This document shows positions 1 to 4,077 of a stretch of DNA of 8,341 nucleotides, piece after piece. Position 1 is the stretch's first letter. Each line of letters begins with the position of its first letter. The notes beneath the pieces are model-generated. The model saw only the letters and a program-made list of their open reading frames with translations. It was not told where the DNA came from and did no database searches. Position numbers and translations under genes: made by a program. This DNA is from Victivallales bacterium (GTDB lineage Bacteria > Verrucomicrobiota > Lentisphaeria > Victivallales > JAUVCU01), in NCBI GenBank assembly GCA_029934175.1, contig JAOZMT010000078.1:1-8341 (forward strand), written 5' to 3'.

Positions 1-64
1 ACTCTTTGAAAAATTCCTTGATAAGAGTTTTGAAAATTTGATCATGATCAATCTTGTTTTTAAT
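1..64 (-). CDS. Rpn-like recombination-promoting nuclease / putative transposase, N-terminal fragment (runs off window)
   Basis: Only the first 21 codons lie in the window. The peptide reads (I/M)KNKIDHDQIFKTLIKEFF and then KE. The D-H-D-x-(I/L)-F-K-x-L-I-K-x-F-F pattern is, from memory, the usual N-terminus of the Rpn family (PD-(D/E)XK nuclease fold, Pfam Transposase_31), whose characterised E. coli members promote RecA-independent recombination. A perfect AAGGAGG (70-76) lies 5 nt before the proposed start. That start is ATT (62-64): from the epimerase TAG at 80-82 onward the frame contains no ATG, GTG or TTG. The frame is the same as that of the epimerase, separated from it by that single stop codon, so the two are probably co-transcribed. 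It could be a gene using a rare AUU start, a start-loss pseudogene, or a base error. The family call rests on about 17 residues and is moderate. Confidence 0.55.
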   Translation of the reverse strand, partial: MKNKIDHDQIFKTLIKEFFKE

Positions 65-69
65 AAAAA

Positions 70-76
70 CCTCCTT
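70..76 (-). promoter_or_regulatory. Strong ribosome binding site (AAGGAGG) for the Rpn-like gene
   Basis: The minus strand reads AAGGAGG followed by five T and then ATT. It is a near-perfect complement to the 16S 3' end at a normal spacing, three nt after the epimerase stop codon. It argues that translation is meant to start at 62-64 although the codon there is ATT. Confidence 0.6.
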
Positions 77-79
77 CTG

Positions 80-1060
80 CTAAATATTTTCCACTATTTC
101 GGGATGTGCTTTAAACCATTCTATAAACTTTGGAATACCTTCAGATATTGGAGTTGATGGTGAATAATTTAATTTTGCTTTTGCTTTATCTACATCTGCA
201 AAACTTTCTGGAACATCTCCTGGTTGCATAGGTAGCATTTCTTTTTTAGCTTTTTTACCCATTGCATCCTCAATTAATCCAATCATATCCATTAACTGCT
301 CACTTCTATGATTTCCTAAATTGAAAATTTCACATTGGTCTAAACCATCTGCAAATAATGAAGCGTGTATTCCATTAACAATATCATCAATAAAAGTAAA
401 GTCTCTTTTCATTTCACCATTATTAAATACTTGTATAGGATTATCTTTATTTATAGCATCTGCAAATAACCACATAGCCATATCAGGTCTTCCCCATGGA
501 CCATAGACTGTGAAAAACCTTAAACCAACAGTTTGAAAACCATATAAATGAGAATAACAATTTGCCATTAATTCATTAGCTTTTTTAGTTGCAGCATATA
601 AACTTATCGGATTATCTACGCTATCGCTTTCAGAAAATGGCACTTTAGTATTTCCACCATAAACACTCGAACTTGATGCATAAACTAACCTAGGGATATT
701 AAAATTTCTTGTAACTTCAAGAATATTTAAAAACCCAGCTAAGTTACACCTTTCATATACTTGTGGCTGCTCTATTGAATATCTAACACCTGCTTGTGCT
801 GCTAAATTACATATTCTTGATATTTTATACTCTGAAAAAACTTTTTCTAAAGCAGGCATATCACATATATCAATTCTTTTTTCAATAAATGTATCATATT
901 CTTTTAATAATTTTAAACGCCCTTCTTTAACAACTACTGAGTAGTAATCATTTACAATATCCACTCCAATAACTGTATAACCTTCTTTTAAAAGTCTAAG
1001 TGATAAATTAAAACCTATAAAACCTGCACTTCCTGTAACTAATATTATTTCTTTTGACAT
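80..1060 (-). CDS. UDP-glucuronate 4-epimerase-like NAD-dependent epimerase (extended SDR)
   Basis: Cytoplasmic enzyme of nucleotide-sugar metabolism that probably interconverts UDP-glucuronate and UDP-galacturonate (LspL/CapI type) for LPS, capsule or glycan building. The 326 residues are a full-length extended short-chain dehydrogenase. The NAD-binding G10-S-A-G13-F-I-G16 opens a Rossmann fold. A conserved block NLAAQAGVRYSIE lies near 85-97. The catalytic region has SSSSVYGG near 129-136 and the Y155-x3-K159 pair. RFFTVYGPWGRPDMA (181-195) and RDFTFIDDIVNGI (219-231) are characteristic of the UDP-uronate epimerase subgroup rather than plain GalE. The start is supported by AAGGAG (1067-1072 on the minus strand) 6 nt before the ATG. 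The last sense codons run to a TAG at 80-82, after which an Rpn-like gene begins in the same frame. No other sugar-pathway gene is visible, so the exact substrate is inferred from similarity only. Confidence 0.88.
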   Translation of the reverse strand: MSKEIILVTGSAGFIGFNLSLRLLKEGYTVIGVDIVNDYYSVVVKEGRLKLLKEYDTFIEKRIDICDMPALEKVFSEYKISRICNLAAQAGVRYSIEQPQVYERCNLAGFLNILEVTRNFNIPRLVYASSSSVYGGNTKVPFSESDSVDNPISLYAATKKANELMANCYSHLYGFQTVGLRFFTVYGPWGRPDMAMWLFADAINKDNPIQVFNNGEMKRDFTFIDDIVNGIHASLFADGLDQCEIFNLGNHRSEQLMDMIGLIEDAMGKKAKKEMLPMQPGDVPESFADVDKAKAKLNYSPSTPISEGIPKFIEWFKAHPEIVENI

Positions 1061-1111
1061 TTTTACTCCTTTTATATAAATTATATTCTTTAATTATAGT
1101 AAAATACCACA

Positions 1112-1140
1112 ATTATAATAAATTTCAAATAATATTGGAA
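1112..1140 (-). promoter_or_regulatory. Weak candidate sigma-70 promoter for the epimerase gene
   Basis: On the minus strand TTCCAA (1135-1140) is separated by 17 nt from a perfect TATAAT (1112-1117), about 50 nt upstream of the start codon. The -35 matches only half of the consensus. A second TATAAT lies at 1093-1098 without a suitable -35. In such AT-rich DNA TATAAT arises often by chance, so this is a low-grade call. Confidence 0.2.
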
Positions 1141-1222
1141 ATATTCTTATTGCATTTTCTCTGTTGGCATAGATTTAGTTGATATATTGGATTTGTTCTT
1201 ATTCTTAGCTCAAAAAAATTAA

Positions 1223-1256
1223 GGCATAATAATTTAACGCAGAATAATTATTAAGA
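1223..1256 (+). repeat. Degenerate tandem of the GCAGAATAATTAAG repeat family (two units)
   Basis: Two adjacent units, GGCATAATAATTTAAC (1223-1238) and GCAGAATAATTATTAAGA (1239-1256), resemble each other and the tighter tandem copy at 3700-3730. A further, inverted and palindromic, copy lies at 3834-3852. The function is unknown and there is no coding content. The family resembles GGCAGAAT-type dispersed repeats I recall from several bacterial phyla, but that is memory and not a search. Confidence 0.6.
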
Positions 1257-1322
1257 GTTCTTTTATAAAAATGGGACTTTTTCTTATTAATTTTTATGGC
1301 GATGGATTTTATTCATTGTAGC

Positions 1323-1339
1323 GCCACCGTCTCGGTGGC
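1323..1339 (+). repeat. GC-rich perfect hairpin (REP-like palindrome)
   Basis: GCCACCG (1323-1329), a TCT loop and CGGTGGC (1333-1339) form a perfect 7-bp stem in otherwise AT-rich DNA. It lies about 90 nt upstream of the 59-aa ORF and is not followed by a T-run on the plus strand, so it is not a clear terminator. Isolated GC-rich palindromes like this are typical of REP-type dispersed repeats. That class is inferred; only the hairpin is seen. Confidence 0.55.
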
Positions 1340-1428
1340 AGAAATTGGTCTCCATCAACTCATAAACGAAAAACAATTGGATTGCGGATTGCAAAAGATA
1401 TATAAAAAAATAAAAAAAGGAATTTAAT

Positions 1429-1608
1429 ATGGAAGAAGAAAGTATGAGTGATTGGAAAACGGAAAATCCTCTAAAGCCAACAAATATAATGGAAGATTCT
1501 ATGAGCAATTGGATAACAAAAGGTGCTGATATTGAAGGAGTAGGAACTGTTAATAGATATACCTTGCACATATTTGGAAAGATATTTAATTTGAATTTTT
1601 GTTCCTAA
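1429..1608 (+). CDS. Small 59-aa protein with internal (E/D)-S-M-S-x-W repeat, function unknown
   Basis: I do not recognise this protein. The ORF begins at an ATG with AAAGGAA 7 nt upstream and ends at TAA 1606-1608. Its N-terminal half holds two copies of the same motif, EESMSDWKT (residues 3-11) and EDSMSNWIT (residues 22-30), 19 residues apart. The serine before the methionine is AGT in one copy and TCT in the other, and the second serine is AGT versus AGC. Protein similarity with synonymous codon change suggests past selection on the peptide. The C-terminal third (VNRYTLHIFGKIFNLNFCS) is hydrophobic and basic and lacks the repeat. The gene stands alone between repeats, with no convincing continuation after the stop in any frame, so it may be a free-standing small protein or the 5' remnant of a longer decayed gene. 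An antisense frame also exists here but lacks a ribosome binding site. Confidence 0.45.
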   Translation: MEEESMSDWKTENPLKPTNIMEDSMSNWITKGADIEGVGTVNRYTLHIFGKIFNLNFCS

Positions 1609-1906
1609 ACAAGCGATGTAATTGTCGGAGTTCACAGCTTTAGCGTGCTAATTTGACTTCATTTAACGAAATGACCGAAGATTTTAGTTGTATAAGAGAA
1701 ATAATGGGATATATTATTAGTGGTTAATGTTGAATAATGAAATTCATTGATGAAAAATAGGATATTTTAAGAACAAATGAGTGAAGATAAAGGATATAAC
1801 TTTATCGCAATGAATTGTGCGTCGAAGTTATGTTGCACGGATATACTGTCTGTGCGTAGGTTAGCTCAGGTTGGAAGCCCAATATACAAATTAAAAGGAG
1901 AAATGC
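1609..1906. other. Intergenic stretch without a supportable gene
   Basis: Stops are frequent in every frame I followed. It contains the solo 12-bp repeat core at 1716-1727, an imperfect hairpin around 1633-1648 (CAC-A-GC-TTTA-GC-GTG with one bulged A), and the AAAAGGAG ribosome binding site of the 50-aa ORF at 1893-1900. A 37-codon frame (1810-1923) lacks a well-placed ribosome binding site. Nothing else recognisable is seen. Confidence 0.5.
1716..1727 (-). repeat. Solo core copy of the CACTAAT repeat (12-bp exact match, inverted)
   Basis: ATTAGTGGTTAA here is the exact reverse complement of TTAACCACTAAT at 8302-8313, where the periodic CACTAAT array begins. It is a single core unit without the neighbouring repeats. 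Confidence 0.4.
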
Positions 1907-2059
1907 ATGGAAGACATATTTGATAATATGCAAACTTTAAAACATGATCCAAATGATTTAGATTTTATAGATAGATATAAATTGAAAAAGGCTATTGGGT
2001 ATCGCCTTTCATTTCGTCTGTTCTTATCCGCAGATAAACGCAGTTTATTAATAAAATAA
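1907..2059 (+). CDS. Small 50-aa ORF, probably a truncated gene whose 3' end runs into a repeat
   Basis: The ATG at 1907 has AAAAGGAG 6 nt upstream, one of the best ribosome binding sites in the window. The first 29 residues (MEDIFDNMQTLKHDPNDLDF, then IDRYKLKKA) are acidic, then basic, and look like an ordinary cytoplasmic protein start. From about residue 30 the frame enters a hairpin (1987-2009) and then, at residues 39-48, the CGCAGAT repeat (SADKRSLL), stopping at TAA 2057-2059 in an A/T tract. This suggests a real gene start whose body has been lost and replaced by repeat DNA, or a very short peptide. The product family is not recognised. A second in-phase ATG does not exist nearby; the ATG at 1903 is in another frame and stops after six codons. 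Confidence 0.35.
   Translation: MEDIFDNMQTLKHDPNDLDFIDRYKLKKAIGYRLSFRLFLSADKRSLLIK
1987..2009 (+). terminator. Weak stem-loop, possible terminator or repeat arm
   Basis: AAAGGC (1987-1992) pairs with GCCTTT (2004-2009) around an 11-nt interior. The following TCATTT is only moderately T-rich. It lies inside the 50-aa ORF and ahead of the downstream operon, so it may reduce readthrough, but the call is weak. Confidence 0.25.
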
Positions 2060-2108
2060 ATAACAATAAAATAATAAAATAATAAAAATCTGTGAAATCT
2101 GCGGATAA
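2024..2108. repeat. Inverted repeat of CGCAGAT-type elements around an A/T-only core
   Basis: TTATCCGCAGAT (2024-2035) and its perfect reverse complement ATCTGCGGATAA (2097-2108) form 12-bp arms 61 nt apart. The left arm is followed by AAACGCAG, and the right arm is preceded by TCTGTGAA, so each side contains about two units with a period close to 10 nt. The centre (2044-2088) is almost pure A/T with repeated AATAAAAT units. The element abuts the 5' end of the membrane-protein operon and could supply its promoter region or be a small non-autonomous element. No target-site duplication was identified. Confidence 0.6.
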
Positions 2109-2148
2109 AAAAATCGTATTTTTCGTGGTAAAAAAAAGGAAGGTAAAA

Positions 2149-2766
2149 ATGAGTAAAGAAAAATTTATTGAGTTGTGTAAATCGTTGAAATGTGAATTGT
2201 TAATATGGATTAAATTTTTATTAAATCCAATTCGATATTGGATTTATATTCCATCTTTATGTGGAGTTTTGTCAGTTTATGCGTTAGGAATAACAAATGA
2301 AGATAAAGCTTCCAATGAATCGCTTGCAATTGTAATAATGGCTACTGTTTCGCTTATTGCACTTATTTCACTTATTAAAAATCAAAAATATATAGATAAA
2401 GTTTTGACAGGTGTTGCAATTGCATTTTTATGTAGAGAGATTCATTTTTATGGGACACATCAAGGAGTTTATATCGTAGTTGCATTAATCGCAATATGGG
2501 CTTTTATAAAAAATAAACAAATCTTTTTGGAATTAGAACGCTTTAAATTCTTAAAACTATCTTTCTCTGGTATTATTTTTTCATATTTCATAGCTCTTTT
2601 AATTCAAAGAAGAGGGCTAAGACATATTCTTCCAAATGAAGACACTTTGCATATCCCACTTGAGGAAGTTACTGAAAATATAGCTCACAGTTTCTTTTTA
2701 CTTACAGTTATTATATCTTTGATTGTAGGTAAATATATAAAAAAGGAGATTGTAGATGAAAAATAA
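2149..2766 (+). CDS. Six-helix integral membrane protein of unknown family, first gene of PAP2 operon
   Basis: I do not recognise the family with certainty. The start ATG at 2149 is chosen because AAGGAAGG lies 5 nt upstream; an in-frame GTG at 2092 would add 19 residues made of repeat DNA. The 205-residue product has hydrophobic segments near residues 32-48, 59-76, 82-96, 107-122, 136-152 and 178-195, with a basic N-terminus (KFLLNPIRYW). Charged and histidine residues sit at the ends of helices: R96-E-I-H99-F-Y-G-T-H104 after helix 3, RRGLRH (154-159), H168, and E172-E173-x2-E176-x3-H180 running into helix 6. This clustering could be a lipid-headgroup or metal site on one membrane face; that is inference. 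The gene overlaps the next one by 11 nt, so both are translated together, which points to a shared role in membrane lipid or envelope-glycan phosphate chemistry. No signal peptide distinct from the first helix is visible. Confidence 0.75.
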   Translation: MSKEKFIELCKSLKCELLIWIKFLLNPIRYWIYIPSLCGVLSVYALGITNEDKASNESLAIVIMATVSLIALISLIKNQKYIDKVLTGVAIAFLCREIHFYGTHQGVYIVVALIAIWAFIKNKQIFLELERFKFLKLSFSGIIFSYFIALLIQRRGLRHILPNEDTLHIPLEEVTENIAHSFFLLTVIISLIVGKYIKKEIVDEK

Positions 2767-3592
2767 GGTTTTATTTAAAGATTGGAATATAAAATATTTT
2801 ATTTTATTATTATTTTCTGCTGTTTTATATATAAAACTATGGTGTGAGTTTGAATTAACCGCAAGTCTTTTTGATAAAATGGATTACGGAGTATTTTATT
2901 ATTTAAATAATCTGTTACACAATGACACTTGGTCTCTTTTTTGTGCAATTATAAACACTAGATATTTTGATCTATTTTCAGCTTCTTGTATGATTTTAGT
3001 TGCATTATTGTTTATTTTTAAAAGCAAAAGATACTGCATAGTTCGCAGAATCTCTTTATTTGCAATAGTTTGCTTATTTATGGGAATTAGTTCTTATGCT
3101 TCGCAATATTTATTTTTAGGGGTAGAAAGAATCAGCCCTACCAGAGAGCATTTAGGAGGTAGTAAATATATGAGAAGGCGGATTATTAAAAAGATGAAAA
3201 AACAAGGGAGAAAAATGGATGTGATTTTTTTAGGGAGAAAGCACTTAAATATTGATACAAAAGATGGTTCTAATTTAACATTTCCAAGTGATCATGGAGT
3301 TGTTTTGGGGGCTTTTATTGTTGGAATGCTCTTCTATGGAGGAATGAAACTCGGTTTATTGTCATTTGCATTAGGCGTAATATTTTCTATTCCGAGATTA
3401 TTATCTGGTGCGCATTTTATCACAGATACTTTAGTTGGAACAGTTGTTGTAATTATGCTTTCAACTGCATTTTTTTATATGACACCATTACATTTATATT
3501 TTGAAAAATATTCAAGATTAATGGCTCATAAACTTATTAATAAAAAATTATTATACTTTTTACGAAAAATAAAAAAAGGGAGACTTACATAA
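2756..3592 (+). CDS. PAP2-superfamily membrane phosphatase with degenerate first motif
   Basis: Integral membrane acid-phosphatase family member (type 2 phosphatidic acid phosphatase fold). Relatives remove phosphate from phosphatidate, undecaprenyl pyrophosphate, or lipid A on the outer face of the inner membrane. The 278 residues contain P177-S-D-H180, the second PAP2 box, and R214-x5-H220-x3-D224, the third box, so the histidine nucleophile and its helpers are intact. The first box, normally K-x6-R-P, appears only as R125-I-S-P128 without the lysine. About 45 residues rich in Lys/Arg (around 130-172) lie between it and the second box, more than usual. Hydrophobic segments are near 12-30, 70-88, 98-120, 180-197, 199-213 and 224-242. 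The start is backed by AAGGAG 8 nt upstream and overlaps the preceding gene by 11 nt. The substrate is unknown. The superfamily call is firm, the reaction class likely. Confidence 0.85.
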   Translation: MKNKVLFKDWNIKYFILLLFSAVLYIKLWCEFELTASLFDKMDYGVFYYLNNLLHNDTWSLFCAIINTRYFDLFSASCMILVALLFIFKSKRYCIVRRISLFAIVCLFMGISSYASQYLFLGVERISPTREHLGGSKYMRRRIIKKMKKQGRKMDVIFLGRKHLNIDTKDGSNLTFPSDHGVVLGAFIVGMLFYGGMKLGLLSFALGVIFSIPRLLSGAHFITDTLVGTVVVIMLSTAFFYMTPLHLYFEKYSRLMAHKLINKKLLYFLRKIKKGRLT

Positions 3593-3594
3593 AT

Positions 3595-3614
3595 CGGCGT
3601 TGTTTTTAACGCCG
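3595..3614. repeat. Perfect 7-bp hairpin immediately after the PAP2 gene
   Basis: CGGCGTT (3595-3601) pairs with AACGCCG (3608-3614) over a GTTTTT loop, starting 2 nt after the stop codon. There is no T-run after the stem, so it is not a standard intrinsic terminator, although it could stabilise the mRNA end. It is the left part of a longer element repeated at 8262-8289. Confidence 0.55.
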
Positions 3615-3623
3615 TCCAACAAT
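3596..3623 (+). repeat. GGCG...CGTC repeat, copy A
   Basis: This 28-nt stretch aligns without gaps to 8262-8289 at 20 of 28 positions, in the same orientation. In copy A the inner stem is intact; in copy B it is broken by substitutions. Both copies are followed within about 20 nt by a periodic short repeat. Confidence 0.45.
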
Positions 3624-3629
3624 TGTTTT

Positions 3630-3668
3630 GACAGGAAAACAGGATTTTCAAGATGAACAGAATCTTTT
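3630..3668 (+). repeat. ACAGGA-type periodic repeat
   Basis: GACAGGAAA, ACAGGATTTTCAAGATGA and ACAGAATCTTTTT follow one another, with the hexamer ACAG(G/A)A at 3631, 3639 and 3657. The string closely resembles the (AACAGGATTTTCAAGATT)-like dispersed repeat I recall from many AT-rich bacterial genomes. No reading frame of note crosses it. Confidence 0.5.
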
Positions 3669-3699
3669 TGAAAATTTAATATTAAATTTCTTCTTGTTA

Positions 3700-3730
3700 A
3701 GCAGAATAATTAAGAGCAGAATAATTAGGA
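3700..3730 (+). repeat. Tandem 15-bp direct repeat GCAGAATAATTAAG
   Basis: AGCAGAATAATTAAG (3700-3714) is followed directly by AGCAGAATAATTAGG (3715-3729), 14 of 15 positions identical. Related copies are at 1223-1256 and, as a palindrome, at 3834-3852. Confidence 0.7.
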
Positions 3731-3808
3731 ATAGTTTTTTAATGAGTCGTAATCTTTTCGTTCATTGTTGAAGATTGGTTGAAAAATAAAATTAGTGTAA
3801 AGAGAGAA

Positions 3809-3824
3809 TTTGAATTAATTCAAA
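3809..3824. repeat. Perfect 16-bp palindrome
   Basis: TTTGAATTAATTCAAA equals its own reverse complement. It could be an operator-like site or the first of the run of palindromes up to 4053. No gene start lies near enough to favour an operator. Confidence 0.5.
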
Positions 3825-3833
3825 ATTAATAAG

Positions 3834-3863
3834 AGGCAGAATTATTCTGCTTAATTTTTTGTT
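3834..3863 (+). terminator. Candidate intrinsic terminator for the membrane protein-PAP2 operon
   Basis: AGGCAGAAT (3834-3842) and ATTCTGCTT (3844-3852) form a stem with one G-T pair around a very tight centre, followed by AATTTTTTGTTTT. It lies about 240 nt downstream of the PAP2 stop codon, with no gene between. The stem is itself a palindromic copy of the GCAGAATAATTAAG repeat, so the terminator role is inferred. Confidence 0.4.
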
Positions 3864-3873
3864 TTGGATGGCA

Positions 3874-3893
3874 TTATGTAAAGTTTTACATAA
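3874..3893. repeat. Inverted repeat, 9-bp arms
   Basis: TTATGTAAA and TTTACATAA are separated by GT. It is A/T-rich and part of the palindrome cluster between the convergent operons. Confidence 0.5.
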
Positions 3894-3927
3894 ACGAAGT
3901 TAAGAACAAGCCCCGAATACTCACATT

Positions 3928-3944
3928 TAACCCCTTAGGGGTTA
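3928..3944. repeat. GC-containing palindrome TAACCCCTTAGGGGTTA
   Basis: An 8-bp arm on each side of a single central T. The CCCC/GGGG arms stand out against AT-rich surroundings. It is 5 nt away from the next hairpin (3950-3965). Confidence 0.55.
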
Positions 3945-3949
3945 TTGAA

Positions 3950-3965
3950 TTACCCGATAGGGTAA
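3950..3965. repeat. Hairpin TTACCC-GATA-GGGTAA
   Basis: Perfect 6-bp stem with a GATA tetraloop. It sits between the CCCC/GGGG palindrome and the CCACGGG terminator-like stem. Confidence 0.5.
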
Positions 3966-3997
3966 AAAATAAATAGCCACGGGTTTTTGCCCCGTGG
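3964..3997 (-). terminator. Candidate intrinsic terminator for the carB-ftsQ transcript
   Basis: Read on the minus strand, CCACGGG (3991-3997), a 7-nt loop GCAAAAA and CCCGTGG (3977-3983) form a perfect GC-rich 7-bp stem followed by CTATTTATTTTTT. This is a good rho-independent terminator about 80 nt beyond the FtsQ-like stop codon. Confidence 0.55.
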
Positions 3998-4040
3998 AAG
4001 TCATCACACACCTGAAACAATCCCGAATGTGGTTGCACAA

Positions 4041-4053
4041 AGACTAAAGTCCT
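4041..4053. repeat. Small hairpin AGACTAAAGTCCT
   Basis: GAC/GTC arms with a short loop and flanking weaker pairs, 25 nt after the FtsQ-like stop codon. It is the last of the run of palindromes beginning at 3809. The T-run after it on the minus strand is only three bases, so it is not called as a terminator. Confidence 0.35.
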
Positions 4054-4077
4054 TTTATGTATAATATAAAACTAGCT

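Noticed and set aside
321..506. 61-codon open frame on the plus strand
   Set aside because: It lies wholly inside and antisense to the intact epimerase gene and has no recognisable product.
1287..1571. 94-codon open frame on the minus strand, rich in Leu, Ile, Phe and Ser
   Set aside because: It has no ribosome binding site, lies antisense to the 59-aa ORF that has one and carries a coding-type repeat, and crosses the GC-rich hairpin. Its hydrophobicity is what the complement of AT-rich coding DNA produces.
1853..1880. tRNA-like 5' half (TTAGCTCAGGTTGG resembles a D-arm)
   Set aside because: The D-stem does not close properly (GCTC against GCCC), and no anticodon arm, T-arm or matching acceptor follows. 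It could be a chance match or an old fragment.
1810..1923. 37-codon ORF with several cysteines overlapping the start of the 50-aa ORF
   Set aside because: The nearest AAAGGA is about 15 nt away, which is too far, and the ORF overlaps a better-supported start in another frame.
2092..2148. In-frame GTG that would extend the membrane protein by 19 residues
   Set aside because: These codons come from the CGCAGAT repeat, no ribosome binding site precedes the GTG, and the ATG at 2149 has a clear AAGGAAGG.
3700..3730. Possible CRISPR array
   Set aside because: The repeat is only 15 bp, directly tandem without spacers, and no cas gene is near.
3593..4077. Possible structured ncRNA or riboswitch between the convergent genes
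   Set aside because: Hairpins are many but each is local and palindromic, there is no promoter-like signal I trust, and both flanking genes end here, so a riboswitch is not expected. The stretch is described as a palindrome cluster instead.
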